63,373 bases of DNA from Acidimicrobiia bacterium (GTDB lineage Bacteria; Actinomycetota; Acidimicrobiia; IMCC26256; PALSA-555). The notes beneath the pieces are model-generated. The model was not told where the DNA came from. It was given only the letters and a program-made list of their open reading frames with translations, and ran no database searches. Below are positions 1 to 9,021 of this stretch, piece by piece (the first letter of the stretch is position 1; each line of letters begins with the position of its first letter). The position numbers and the translations under genes were made by a program. The stretch is from positions 1 to 63,373 of the forward strand of contig DASZJD010000021.1 of NCBI GenBank assembly GCA_035948415.1, read 5' to 3'.

Positions 1-1041
1 ATCACCGTCGACGAGGCCTACGGCGGGATGGGGATGGGCGACATCGAGGCGGCGATCGTCCTCGAGGAGCTGGCCCGCGTCGACGTGTCGAGCGCCATCC
101 TCGCCCAGCTCATCTTCAACGGCCCGCCCCGCGCCATCCAGCACCTCGGCAGCGACGCCATGAAGGGCCGGTGGCTGCCGATGGCGGCGAGCGGCGAGGG
201 CCTGTTCTGCATCGGGATCAGCGAATCGGAGGCCGGGTCGGCGGTCACCCACATGCGGGCCCGGCTCACCCCGGACGGCGACGGCTACCGCCTGAACGCC
301 TACAAGAACTACGTCACGGGGGGCCACAAGGCCCGCTGCTGCCTCGTGTGGTGCCGGTTCCCCGGCGGCGAGGGGGCCAAGGGCATCGGGGCGGTCGTCG
401 TCGACCTCGAGGCGGACGGGGTGAGCGTCACCGGCACCCACGTGAAGATGGGGCTGCGCGGCACGAGCGAGGCCGAGCTGGCCTTCGACGACGTGTACGT
501 CGGACCGGAAGACGTGCTCCTCGCCGGTGACCCGGCCACGAGCGATTCGTTCAAGACGCTGATCGCCCACATCAACCACGAGCGGTGCGGGAACGCGGCG
601 ATGTGCGTCGGAGCCGCGCAGGGCGCCCTCGAGTACGCCGTCCGCTACATGAACGAGCGGGTCGTGGGTGGGCGGCCGATCGGCGAGCTGCAGGGACTGC
701 AGTGGAAGGTGGCGGACATGGCCACCCAGCTCGAGGGGGCCCGGCTGCTGCTCCAGCGCGCCCTGCGCCTCGCGGGCCCGCACGGGACCCCGCCCGCGCT
801 CGAGACCGCGATGGCGAAGTGCGCGGCGAACCTGGCCGCGAAGTTCGTGTGCGACGAGGCGATTCAGCTGCTCGGCGGGTACGGCTACAGCCGCGAATAC
901 CCGGTCGAGCGCGCGTACCGGGACATCCGGGGACTGTGCATCGGCGCCGGCACGGTCGAGATCCAGCGAAACTTCATCGGCTCGCAGATCGTCCGCGGCG
1001 CCACGCCCGTCGGCGCGTCGTGGCGCGGCCCGCTCGGCTGA
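1..1041 (+). CDS. acyl-CoA dehydrogenase, 5' end cut by window edge
   Basis: The reading frame is open from base 1, so the true start lies to the left; 346 residues are visible. It should oxidise an acyl-CoA to the enoyl-CoA with FAD and pass electrons to ETF. The middle-domain box reads GISESEAGSA near residue 72, and the C-terminal domain has GGYGYSREYPVERAYRD near 292. At the position of the usual YEGT catalytic Glu it reads GAGTVEIQ, so that Glu is Ala. A Glu in NHERCGN near residue 194 sits where isovaleryl-CoA dehydrogenase carries its base. The acyl-CoA ligase gene overlaps its 3' end, which suggests one transcript. The family is certain; the substrate is unknown. Confidence 0.93.
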   Translation: MTVDEAYGGMGMGDIEAAIVLEELARVDVSSAILAQLIFNGPPRAIQHLGSDAMKGRWLPMAASGEGLFCIGISESEAGSAVTHMRARLTPDGDGYRLNAYKNYVTGGHKARCCLVWCRFPGGEGAKGIGAVVVDLEADGVSVTGTHVKMGLRGTSEAELAFDDVYVGPEDVLLAGDPATSDSFKTLIAHINHERCGNAAMCVGAAQGALEYAVRYMNERVVGGRPIGELQGLQWKVADMATQLEGARLLLQRALRLAGPHGTPPALETAMAKCAANLAAKFVCDEAIQLLGGYGYSREYPVERAYRDIRGLCIGAGTVEIQRNFIGSQIVRGATPVGASWRGPLG

Positions 1042-2558
1042 GGCCCACGTACCGCCACCCCGAGGCGCGGGCGTACGCCGCGCCCGGCGGCCCGTGGGAC
1101 GCCCCGACCCTCGACGCGCTCCTGCGCCGGGCCGCCGGGTCCGCCCGCGGGCCGCTGCTCGTCGACGACACCGGCGCCTCGCTCGACGGACCGGCGGTGG
1201 AGGCCGCGACGGCGGCGCTCGCCGGCGGCCTGCGCGCCGCGGGCGTCCGGCGCGGCGACGTCGTGGCCTGGCAGGCCCCGAACGGCCACGAGGTCGCGCT
1301 CCTCTACCGCGCCTGCTGGCGTCTCGGCGCGGTCGCGGGGCCGATCCACCACCAGGCGGGGACGGGCGACGTCGAGGGGATGCTCGCCGTCCTCGAGCCG
1401 CGCCTGTTCTTGCCGCGCGAGGAGGTGCACGGCGCGTCGGCCCGCCTCCGCGCCCTGCTCGAGGCGGCGGCGCCCGTCACCCGGTCGGCGGCGCGTCCGG
1501 CCGACGTGGCGGTGGTGCTGTTCACCGCGGGCTCCAGCGGGAGCCCGAAGGCGGCCCTCCACACGCAACGGGGGCTCGCGTACAAGGCCCGCGTCATGGC
1601 CGCGACCCACGGGCTCCGGAGCGACGACTCGGTGCTGATGCCGGCGCCGCTCGCCCACGTGTCGGGGCTCCTCAACGCCGTGCTCGTGCCCGGGGTGGTG
1701 CCGATGGCCGCGCACCTCATGGCCCGGTGGGACCCCGAGCGGGCGCTGACGACCATCGAGGCCGACCGCATCACGTTCATGGTCGGCCCGCCCACGTTCT
1801 TCGTGGCGCTGATCGGCGCGGCCGGCTTCGCGCCCGGTCGCGTCGACAGCCTGCGCCTGGTGTCGAGTGGCGGCGCCGGGGTGACACCGGCGTTCGTCGT
1901 CGAGGCGAGCGAGCGCCTCCGCGCCCTCGTGAAGCGGTCGTACGGGTCGACCGAGGCGCCGACGGTCACGACCAGCACCGCTGGCGACCCGCCCACCCGG
2001 GCTCGAGACACCGACGGTCGCGCCGTCGGCGCGGCACGGCTGCGGGTGAGCGACCCCGAGAGCGGACGGCCGCGCCCGCCCGGCGGCACCGGCGAGCTGT
2101 GGCTCCGCGGCCCCGAGCTGTTCGTCGGGTACACCGACCCGGCCCAGACCGCCGAGGCCGTGCACCGGGGCTGGTTCCGCACCGGCGACCTCGCCATCCT
2201 CGACGCCGACGGGTGGCTGACGATCGTCGGCCGCATCAAGGACACGATCATCCGGGGCGGCGAGAACATCCCCGCGGCCGAGGTCGAGGCGGTCCTCGAG
2301 GCTCACCCCGACATCGCCGAGGCCGTCGCCGTCGGCGCCCCCGACTCGACGCTCGGGGAACGGGTGTGCGCGTTCGTGGTGGCCCGGCGGCCGTTCGACC
2401 TCGAGGCGTGTCGGGCCTGGTTCGAGCACCGAGGGGTGGCGCGGTACAAGACCCCGGAGCGCGTCGTGCGGGTCGACGAGCTGCCGCTCCTGTCGGCCGG
2501 CAAGCCGGACCGCGCCGCGCTCCGCCGGCGGGCGGCCGCCGAGCGCTCGTCGGCCTGA
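1020..2558 (+). CDS. AMP-dependent acyl-CoA synthetase/ligase
   Basis: ANL-superfamily enzyme of about 512 residues that activates a carboxylic acid to its CoA thioester through an acyl-adenylate. The ATP loop FTAGSSGSPK lies near residue 167, the A8-like box GWFRTGDL near 383, the hinge GRIKDTIIRGGENI near 403, and the C-terminal catalytic Lys in SAGKPDR near 494. The start is uncertain: GTG at 1020 overlaps the upstream dehydrogenase by 22 bases, and a CTG at 1038 is the only closer candidate. No clear ribosome-binding site helps, so coupling to the upstream gene is likely. Its acid substrate cannot be read from the sequence. Confidence 0.9.
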   Translation: MARPARLRPTYRHPEARAYAAPGGPWDAPTLDALLRRAAGSARGPLLVDDTGASLDGPAVEAATAALAGGLRAAGVRRGDVVAWQAPNGHEVALLYRACWRLGAVAGPIHHQAGTGDVEGMLAVLEPRLFLPREEVHGASARLRALLEAAAPVTRSAARPADVAVVLFTAGSSGSPKAALHTQRGLAYKARVMAATHGLRSDDSVLMPAPLAHVSGLLNAVLVPGVVPMAAHLMARWDPERALTTIEADRITFMVGPPTFFVALIGAAGFAPGRVDSLRLVSSGGAGVTPAFVVEASERLRALVKRSYGSTEAPTVTTSTAGDPPTRARDTDGRAVGAARLRVSDPESGRPRPPGGTGELWLRGPELFVGYTDPAQTAEAVHRGWFRTGDLAILDADGWLTIVGRIKDTIIRGGENIPAAEVEAVLEAHPDIAEAVAVGAPDSTLGERVCAFVVARRPFDLEACRAWFEHRGVARYKTPERVVRVDELPLLSAGKPDRAALRRRAAAERSSA

Positions 2559-2560
2559 GA

Positions 2561-3643
2561 TCAGAGGATGCTCTCGCCCGCCTCGACGCGCGGGCGCAGC
2601 AGCGAGGCCAGCCGCTCCCGGTGGAAGCTGGCGTCCCCGAAGCTCACCTTGTCGAGCTGCGCCCGCTTCAAGAACAGGTGCAGGTCGTGCTCCCACGTGA
2701 ACCCGATGCCGCCGTGGATCTGGAGGCCGGACGCCATGACCCGCTTCGACGCGTCCGAGCACCAGACCTTCGCGGTCGACGCCGCCACCGAGCGCTCGCG
2801 GTCGTCCGCGCCGAGGCACCAGGCGGCCCAGTAGACGCTCGACCGCATGCCCTCGACGTCGACGAGCATGTCGGCGCACCGGTGCTTCACCGCTTGAAAG
2901 CTCCCGATCGGCCGACCGAACTGCACGCGCTCCTTCGCGTACTCGACCGCCATCGACAGCACGCGGTCGGCGCCGCCGAGCATCTCGGCGGCGGCGTACG
3001 TCGCCCCGTGGTCGAGGACGGCGGCGACGGTGACGTCGTCCAGGCGCGTCGCCGGCGTCTCGTCGAAGCGCAGCCATCCCAGCTCTCGGGTGCGGTCCAT
3101 CGCCGCCTCGGCCGGCACCCGGTGCTCGTCGTCGAGCTCCACCACGAACACCGCGGGGCCGTCGGCGGCCGCGCCGACGACGACCGCCAGACGCGCCGAG
3201 GGCGCGTACAGGACCGGATCGGCCCGCCCGCGCAGCCGCCACCCTCGCCCGGCCGGGTCGGCCCGCACCGCGTCGGGGCCGCGGCTCCACGCCACCGTGG
3301 CCACGTCCCCCTCGAGCAGGGCGGCGACCCGGTCGTCCTGCCCGGCGGCGGCCAGCGTCCCGATCGCCAGCACGGTCGACGCGAACGGGGCCGGCGCCGC
3401 GTGCCGGCCGATCTCCTCCGCCAGGACGGCGACCTCGACCGGGCCCAGGCCGAGCCCGCCGAGGCGCTCCGGGACGGCCACGCCGACCCACCCCTGGTCG
3501 AGCATCGCCCGCCAGAGCTCGGCGTCCCATCCGCCCCCGGCGTCGACGACGGCGCGGACCCGCGGGCTCGACGCCAGGTCATCCAGGAGGTCGCGGGCGC
3601 TCTCGCGCAGGGCCTCCTGGTCGTCGTCGAGGGCGAAATCCAA
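2561..3643 (-). CDS. acyl-CoA dehydrogenase, short partner-subunit type
   Basis: Acyl-CoA dehydrogenase of 360 residues starting MDFALDDDQEALRESARD. It has the C-terminal IHGGIGFTWEHDLHLFLKRA box near residue 310 but ends soon after it, without the YEGTxxIQ segment that carries the catalytic Glu in medium-chain enzymes. This short form resembles the partner subunit of the heteromeric (alpha2beta2) dehydrogenases known from actinobacterial steroid catabolism, which is an inference. It converges on the acyl-CoA ligase gene, with only two bases between the stop codons. A partner could be the dehydrogenase at 7762-8955 or the one at the left edge. Confidence 0.9.
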   Translation of the reverse strand: MDFALDDDQEALRESARDLLDDLASSPRVRAVVDAGGGWDAELWRAMLDQGWVGVAVPERLGGLGLGPVEVAVLAEEIGRHAAPAPFASTVLAIGTLAAAGQDDRVAALLEGDVATVAWSRGPDAVRADPAGRGWRLRGRADPVLYAPSARLAVVVGAAADGPAVFVVELDDEHRVPAEAAMDRTRELGWLRFDETPATRLDDVTVAAVLDHGATYAAAEMLGGADRVLSMAVEYAKERVQFGRPIGSFQAVKHRCADMLVDVEGMRSSVYWAAWCLGADDRERSVAASTAKVWCSDASKRVMASGLQIHGGIGFTWEHDLHLFLKRAQLDKVSFGDASFHRERLASLLRPRVEAGESIL

Positions 3644-3677
3644 GCGCCGCAGGCTATCCGCGCGCTTCGGCGACGGG

Positions 3678-6155
3678 TCAGGCCGGGACGGTGCCGCTGC
3701 GCACGCCGACGTCGGCGTGGGCGCGCGCCGCGGTCGGGGCGCCGGGCCGCTCCGGTGCGGCGTCGACGCGCAGGAGGCCGACCAGGGCCACCATCGCCGC
3801 CAGGTACGCCACGAGGGCCAGGACCAGCACCACGCCGAAGCCGAACGTCATGGCCAGGATCGTCGCCAGCACCGCGCCGATCACCGAGGCGAACCCGTTG
3901 ACGGCCCAGCCCCAGGCCACGTACACGCGGGACGCCTCGGTCAGGCGGGCGACGGCCCCGATGCCGAGCGGCATGAACATGCCCAGGCAGAGCCCGAGCG
4001 GGGCGAGCACGGCGAGCGCCAGCAGGATGCGGGCCGTGAGCGGCCAGACCTGCGTGGCGTCGGTGAGCGGCGTCAAGCCGACCAGGTAGAAGAGGGTCAG
4101 GGCCGTGATGGCGCCGGCGAGCACCGGCAGCACGCGGCGCGCTCGGTCCTTGACCCGTTCGCTCAGGTAGGCGCCGATCCCCGTGAACACGAGGATCGAC
4201 ATGAGGGTGACGGTCAGCGAGTAGGTCGGGTACCCGAGGAACAGCACGAGGCGCTGGATCAGCGTCACCTCGAAGAAGATGAAGCCGAGCCCGAGCAGCG
4301 AGAAGTAGGCCGCGGACCGTCGCTTGCGGGGCAGCTCCGACCACGTCCTGCGAATGGCGAGGAACGGGAGCAGCAGGAAGACGGCGGCGAGGAGGGTGGC
4401 GATCCCCAGGAGCAGCACGAGCACGCGCTCACCGACGGCCTGCTCGAAGTCCCGCTTGTCGATGGGCTTCAGGAACCCCCGCAGCACGTCGGGGAAGGAC
4501 GTGAAGTGCCAGAAGAAGGGACGGTTGTCGCTGATCGGTCGGATGTCGAAGGGGTAGGAGCTGTAGAAGGCGTCCAGCCGGCTGCCGGGGGTCGTGATGA
4601 GGCGGCTCACCACGTTGGCGTCGGCGGGCAGTCCCGGCGCGTACCGCAGCGACGCGCCCCGGACCCTCGGGAGGGCCGCCTCGAGGCCGCCGAGCTCGGC
4701 GGCGGTGAAGGCGTCGCGCTTGACGAGGATGGTGCTGAGCGAGAAGCCGTTGATGTCCGGAGACGTGGCGACGACGATGTGCCGCGTCGGGTCGCGGACG
4801 CCGAGCTCCCCCAGGGCGTGGCGAGCCGTGGCCACGTAGCGCAGGGTCCGGTTGAGCTTGTCGAACTCGCCGAACTGGACCGCGAGCAGACCGTGGCCGC
4901 TGAGGTGTCGGAGGCTGTCGACAATCGCGTTGCTCGTGTACAGGTAGCTCTCCGAGAGCACGTAGGCACCGACGGCGGCGGCGTTCGCCGCGTAGCTGTC
5001 CGGGGCCGGGTACCACACGAGGTTGTACTTCGCGTCGCTCCGGGCCAGGTAGGTGCGCCCGTCACCCTTGACGTAGTTCACCCGGGGGTTCTGGGCCAGG
5101 TGCCCGTCGTAGGCGGCGTACTTGTGGGTGACGAGGTCCCAGGTCACCGGGTTCAGCTCCACCGCGTCGACGTGCCTCGCCCGGTAGTACAGGGAGGTCA
5201 GGACCTCGTTCCCGCCGGCCGCCCCGATGATGAGCACGCGCCGCGGCGCTGCGCCCGTCACGGCGTAAGGGAAGCGGCGGGGATCGGTGTCGTAGCGGCT
5301 CAGCGTGGCCGGGTCCCCGTTGTACCGGAAGATGCCGGACCCCTGGAGCCCGTCGTGGAAGAGGATCCGCTCGTTCACGTAGTTCCCGACGTCCACCCGG
5401 AAGATCGGACTCCAGGACGAGTAGCTGGTGTTCGCCGACGTGAGCTGGGCCTTCGTGGCGTCGTCCCGCTGCTCCGGCAGCAGCGACGGGCGGGCGACGA
5501 ACACGGCGAGCAGGGCGGCGATGACGGCGCCGGCGGCCAGGCCACGACGGGCACCGCGCGCCGCGATGGCGAGGCCGGTGACCGCCAGCACGAGGCCGGC
5601 GAGCATGATCGTCCCGGGAGGGCCGATCGAGGAGATCAGCGCCACGACCAGGGCGGCGCCGAGACCGGCTCCGAGCAGGTCGGCGAAGTAGAGGCGGCCG
5701 ATCCGATCCGCACGGCGGGCGAAGAGGATCGCCACGATCACGCCGACCGCCAAGAACGAGGCGAAGATGGCGAGGCACACCAGGAGGAGGCGAGCCAGCG
5801 CCGAGACCTGCGCGCCGGATCCGTAGTCCCAGATGTTGAGCGTGTCCGTCGAGACTCGGGCCACGATCACGTAGCCGACCAGCACGCTCGTCGCACCGAT
5901 CAGGAAGCTCCACAGCAAGACGGTGTCCGTGGCCGCTCGTTGGATGCGCCGCGAGACCGCGACGGCGACACCGCCGGACCCGATGCCGAGGAGCGCGAGC
6001 CCGATGACGAGGTAGGTGTAGTAGTAGAAGAGCTTGAACGAGATGATGCGCGTGTAGCTGATCTCCAGCAGCAGCGCCGCGAAGCTGACGGCGAAGAGCT
6101 GCAGGCTGTGGGCGCGCACCGACGCGTCAGCAGTTGTCCCGCGATCTCTCGCCAT
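3678..6155 (-). CDS. large membrane protein with spermidine-synthase-like core
   Basis: Protein of 825 residues starting at ATG 6155 (MARDRGTTADASVRAH); an in-frame ATG further upstream would add a low-complexity Pro/Gly/Arg tail and is less likely. Three parts are visible: about seven membrane helices (residues 15-265), a soluble Rossmann domain with a nucleotide-binding loop IIGAAGGNEVLTS near 305 followed by VDAVELNP, and a second block of membrane helices (about 595-820). The core resembles polyamine aminopropyltransferases, but the loop is GGNE rather than GGGD/GGGE, and the usual acidic residue after KYN is replaced (NLVWYPAP). A true spermidine synthase role is doubtful. No polyamine genes are nearby. 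Confidence 0.82.
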   Translation of the reverse strand: MARDRGTTADASVRAHSLQLFAVSFAALLLEISYTRIISFKLFYYYTYLVIGLALLGIGSGGVAVAVSRRIQRAATDTVLLWSFLIGATSVLVGYVIVARVSTDTLNIWDYGSGAQVSALARLLLVCLAIFASFLAVGVIVAILFARRADRIGRLYFADLLGAGLGAALVVALISSIGPPGTIMLAGLVLAVTGLAIAARGARRGLAAGAVIAALLAVFVARPSLLPEQRDDATKAQLTSANTSYSSWSPIFRVDVGNYVNERILFHDGLQGSGIFRYNGDPATLSRYDTDPRRFPYAVTGAAPRRVLIIGAAGGNEVLTSLYYRARHVDAVELNPVTWDLVTHKYAAYDGHLAQNPRVNYVKGDGRTYLARSDAKYNLVWYPAPDSYAANAAAVGAYVLSESYLYTSNAIVDSLRHLSGHGLLAVQFGEFDKLNRTLRYVATARHALGELGVRDPTRHIVVATSPDINGFSLSTILVKRDAFTAAELGGLEAALPRVRGASLRYAPGLPADANVVSRLITTPGSRLDAFYSSYPFDIRPISDNRPFFWHFTSFPDVLRGFLKPIDKRDFEQAVGERVLVLLLGIATLLAAVFLLLPFLAIRRTWSELPRKRRSAAYFSLLGLGFIFFEVTLIQRLVLFLGYPTYSLTVTLMSILVFTGIGAYLSERVKDRARRVLPVLAGAITALTLFYLVGLTPLTDATQVWPLTARILLALAVLAPLGLCLGMFMPLGIGAVARLTEASRVYVAWGWAVNGFASVIGAVLATILAMTFGFGVVLVLALVAYLAAMVALVGLLRVDAAPERPGAPTAARAHADVGVRSGTVPA

Positions 6156-6463
6156 GGTCCCCCGTCCACTCCACGCCCAGCGCCCGTCATTGTGTCGCAC
6201 GGGGGCAGAGCGAGCCGTACCCGACGGGCCGCTCGTCCCGGGTGCACCGGCCCCGTTCCCAGGGTCACCCCCGGTTCCCGTCCCCCCTGGCCGCGTGCTC
6301 CGCCGCGGTCGCCGCTCGGCGGCCGCCTCGAGCATCGGACGCCCGGAGACCGGCCGGCGGGCGCAGCGGGGGGCGAACGCGATGGCGACGAGCGACGACG
6401 TCTGGTCCGCCGTCGTGGCAGCGCGCCGCTACGCTGAGCGTAACTACGAGCAGGAGTGTCGCC
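6156..6463. other. divergent intergenic region before citrate synthase
   Basis: Non-coding stretch of 308 bases between the divergently read membrane protein and citrate synthase. The only element I can point to is a TACGCT -10-like hexamer at 6430-6435 and a ribosome-binding site just before the citrate synthase GTG. I see no convincing palindrome, terminator or RNA gene in the rest. Confidence 0.5.
6430..6435 (+). promoter_or_regulatory. candidate -10 element for citrate synthase
   Basis: TACGCT matches the actinobacterial TAnnnT -10 pattern and lies 28 bases before the GTG start at 6464. No -35 hexamer is recognisable. Ribosome-binding site AGGAG at 6452-6456 is well placed before that GTG and decides the start. 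Confidence 0.4.
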
Positions 6464-7765
6464 GTGAACGACGAGAAGCCCGCGTACCTCCGTCACGGCG
6501 ACACCGAGACCGAGCTCCCGGTCGTCCGCGGCACCGAGGACGAGCTGGGCGTCGACATCTCCCATCTCCGGGCCCAGACCGGCCTCGTCACCCTCGACTA
6601 CGGGTTCGTGAACACCGGGTCCTGCGAATCGGCGATCACCTACATCGACGGCGAGGCCGGGATTCTCCGCTACCGCGGCATCCCGATCGAGCAGCTGGTG
6701 TCCGGGCACTCGCCCTCCTTCCTCGAGACCGCCTACCTGTTGATCTACGGGGAGCTGCCCACCCGCGAGCAGCGGGACGGCTTCAGCCGGGCGATCCGCA
6801 AGCACACGCTGCTGCACGAGGACGCCAAGCAGTTCTTCGACGGCTTCCCGCGGGACGCCCACCCGATGGGCGCCCTCTCGTCGGTGGTCAGCGCCCTGTC
6901 GACCTTCTACCCGGACAGCTCGGACCCGCACGACCCGGCCCAGGTGCAGCTGGCGATCGTGCGGCTGATCGCGAAGCTGCCGACGATCGCGGCCTACTCG
7001 TACAAGAAGTCGATCGGGCAGCCGTTCCTCTACCCGAACAACGAGCTCGACCTCATCGAGAACTTCCTCACCATGATGTTCGCGGTGCCGTCGGAGTCGT
7101 ACCAGGTCAGCCCGACGGTCGTGCACGCGCTGAAGATCCTCCTGATCCTCCACGCTGACCACGAGCAGAACTGCTCCACGTCGACCGTGCGCCTCGTGGG
7201 GTCGAGCGAGGCCAACCTCTTCGCGTCGGTCGCGGCCGGGATCAACGCCTTGTGGGGGCCGCTCCACGGCGGCGCCAACCAGGCGGTGATCGAGATGCTC
7301 GAGCACATCCGCGCCGAGGGCAACGACATCGACGCCTACGTCGCTCGAGCCAAGGACCCCGACGACCCGTTCCGTCTCTCCGGGTTCGGCCACCGCGTCT
7401 ACCGCAACTACGACCCTCGCGCCCGCATCATCAAGGAGCAGGCGCACCGCGTGATCGAAGAGCTCGGGCGGATGGACGAGCTGCTCGACCTGGCGCTGCG
7501 CCTCGAGGACGTCGCCATCTCCGACAGCTACTTCATCGACCGCAAGCTCTACCCGAACGTCGACTTTTACTCGGGCCTCATCTACCGGGCGATGGGCTTC
7601 CCGACCAACATGTTCCCCGTCCTGTTCGCGCTGGGCCGCCTCCCGGGCTGGATCGCGCACTGGAAGGAGATGATGGAGAGCCCGAAGACCAAGATCGGCC
7701 GACCCCGCCAGATCTACGTCGGGCCGGTCGAGCGGGACTACGTGCCGATCGACCAGCGGCGGTGA
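6464..7765 (+). CDS. gltA: citrate synthase
   Basis: Condenses acetyl-CoA with oxaloacetate to citrate, the entry step of the TCA cycle. The 433-residue length is normal for the hexameric bacterial type. All three catalytic residues are visible: His in GPLHGGANQ near residue 268, His in GFGHRVYRNYDPRA near 310, and Asp in NVDFYSG near 366. The GTG at 6464 is chosen because AGGAG precedes it by seven bases. The stop overlaps the next dehydrogenase start as GTGA. A TCA gene leading a run of acyl-CoA genes fits disposal of acetyl-CoA from beta-oxidation-type chemistry. Confidence 0.97.
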   Translation: MNDEKPAYLRHGDTETELPVVRGTEDELGVDISHLRAQTGLVTLDYGFVNTGSCESAITYIDGEAGILRYRGIPIEQLVSGHSPSFLETAYLLIYGELPTREQRDGFSRAIRKHTLLHEDAKQFFDGFPRDAHPMGALSSVVSALSTFYPDSSDPHDPAQVQLAIVRLIAKLPTIAAYSYKKSIGQPFLYPNNELDLIENFLTMMFAVPSESYQVSPTVVHALKILLILHADHEQNCSTSTVRLVGSSEANLFASVAAGINALWGPLHGGANQAVIEMLEHIRAEGNDIDAYVARAKDPDDPFRLSGFGHRVYRNYDPRARIIKEQAHRVIEELGRMDELLDLALRLEDVAISDSYFIDRKLYPNVDFYSGLIYRAMGFPTNMFPVLFALGRLPGWIAHWKEMMESPKTKIGRPRQIYVGPVERDYVPIDQRR

Positions 7766-8955
7766 ACCTCGCCCCGACGGGCGACGAGCAGCGTCTCCGA
7801 GCCGAGTTTCGCGCCTGGCTTCGCGAGCACCTGCCCTGGGAGTACGGGCGGGGGCTCCCCCCGCGCTTCGACGACCTCGCCGACGAGGTGGCCTTCCTGC
7901 GGTCCTGGCAGGCCCAGCTCGCCGCCGGGCGATGGGTCGGCGTCGCCTGGCCCGAGGAGTACGGCGGGCGTGGCGCCGGCCCCATCGAGCACTTCATCGT
8001 CACCGAGGAGCTGGCGCGGGCGCGGGCACCGGAGCTGGTGGGGCGGATCGGCATCAACCTCGTGGGGCCGACCCTCCTTGCCCATGGCACGCCGGAGCAG
8101 CGGGGCCGCTGGCTGGGCCGGATCCTGCCCGCCGAGGAGCTGTGGTGCCAGCTGTTCAGCGAGCCCGGCGCCGGCAGCGACCTGGCCTCCCTGTCGACCC
8201 GGGCCGTCCCGACCGAGGGCGGGTGGCTGCTCGAGGGCCAGAAGGTCTGGACCAGCTACGCGCAGTTCGCCGACTGGGGGCTGTGCCTGGCCCGCACCGA
8301 CCCCGAGGCACCGAAGCAGCGCGGCATCAGCGCCTTCGCAGTCGACATGCGCGCCGACGGCGTGGAGGTCCGCCCCCTGCGCCAGATCACCGACGAGACC
8401 GAGTTCAACGAGGTGTTCTTCACCGAGGTGTTCGTGCCCGAGGACCGGCTCGTCGGCCCGCTGAACGAGGGGTGGAGGGTCGCGAACTCGACGCTGTCCC
8501 ACGAGCGCGGCATCAACCCGCGGCAGCTCGTCATCCACCTCCAGCTCGTCGAGGAGCTCCTCCGCCTCGGTCTCGCCGACGGCGCCTGGGACGACGACCG
8601 GCTCCGACCCCGGCTGGCCCAGGCCGCGGTCGAGGTCCGCCTGTTCCAGCTCGCGAACTGGCGGAGCCTCTCGCGCACGGCGCGGGGCCGCGACCCCGGT
8701 CCCGAGGGCAGCGCCATGAAGCTGGCCTGGAGCGAGATGAGCAAGCGCCTCCACGACACGGTGATGGCCGTGCTCGGCGCCGCCGCCCCGCTGTGGCACG
8801 GCGCCGCCGACAACCCGGGGGACGGCACCTGGCAGCGGTCGTGGCTCTACTACCAGGCGGCGTCGATCTGGGCCGGCACGAACGAGATCCAGCGCAACAT
8901 CATCGGCGAGCGCGTGCTCGGCCTCCCGCGCGAGCCGCCGCGCCCAGCGACCTGA
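7762..8955 (+). CDS. acyl-CoA dehydrogenase, large-subunit type
   Basis: FAD-dependent acyl-CoA dehydrogenase of 397 residues, translationally coupled to citrate synthase through GTGA. The box LFSEPGAGSDLASL is near residue 131, and WAGTNEIQRNIIGERVLG is near 369. Ala stands where the medium-chain enzymes have the catalytic Glu. A Glu in LSHERGIN near residue 246 is the likely alternative base. The form resembles the larger subunit of actinobacterial heteromeric acyl-CoA dehydrogenases, which needs a short partner; candidates are at 2561-3643 and 18712-19806. The substrate is unknown. Confidence 0.93.
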   Translation: MNLAPTGDEQRLRAEFRAWLREHLPWEYGRGLPPRFDDLADEVAFLRSWQAQLAAGRWVGVAWPEEYGGRGAGPIEHFIVTEELARARAPELVGRIGINLVGPTLLAHGTPEQRGRWLGRILPAEELWCQLFSEPGAGSDLASLSTRAVPTEGGWLLEGQKVWTSYAQFADWGLCLARTDPEAPKQRGISAFAVDMRADGVEVRPLRQITDETEFNEVFFTEVFVPEDRLVGPLNEGWRVANSTLSHERGINPRQLVIHLQLVEELLRLGLADGAWDDDRLRPRLAQAAVEVRLFQLANWRSLSRTARGRDPGPEGSAMKLAWSEMSKRLHDTVMAVLGAAAPLWHGAADNPGDGTWQRSWLYYQAASIWAGTNEIQRNIIGERVLGLPREPPRPAT

Positions 8956-9021
8956 ACGGCGCGGGCGCGCCCCGGGGCACGCCAGCGCCGCCGCCTCGCT
9001 CGACGCTGGCATGATGGCGTC

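Noticed and set aside
885-3530. Long reverse open frame of about 880 codons over the ligase and dehydrogenase genes
   Set aside because: Its translation is Arg/Gly/Ala-rich with no family motif and it lies opposite two clear enzyme genes; at this G+C content such antisense frames are expected.
3030-6437. Forward open frame of over 1100 codons opposite the membrane protein
   Set aside because: Composition is dominated by Arg, Gly, Glu and His without domains; it mirrors the real reverse-strand gene.
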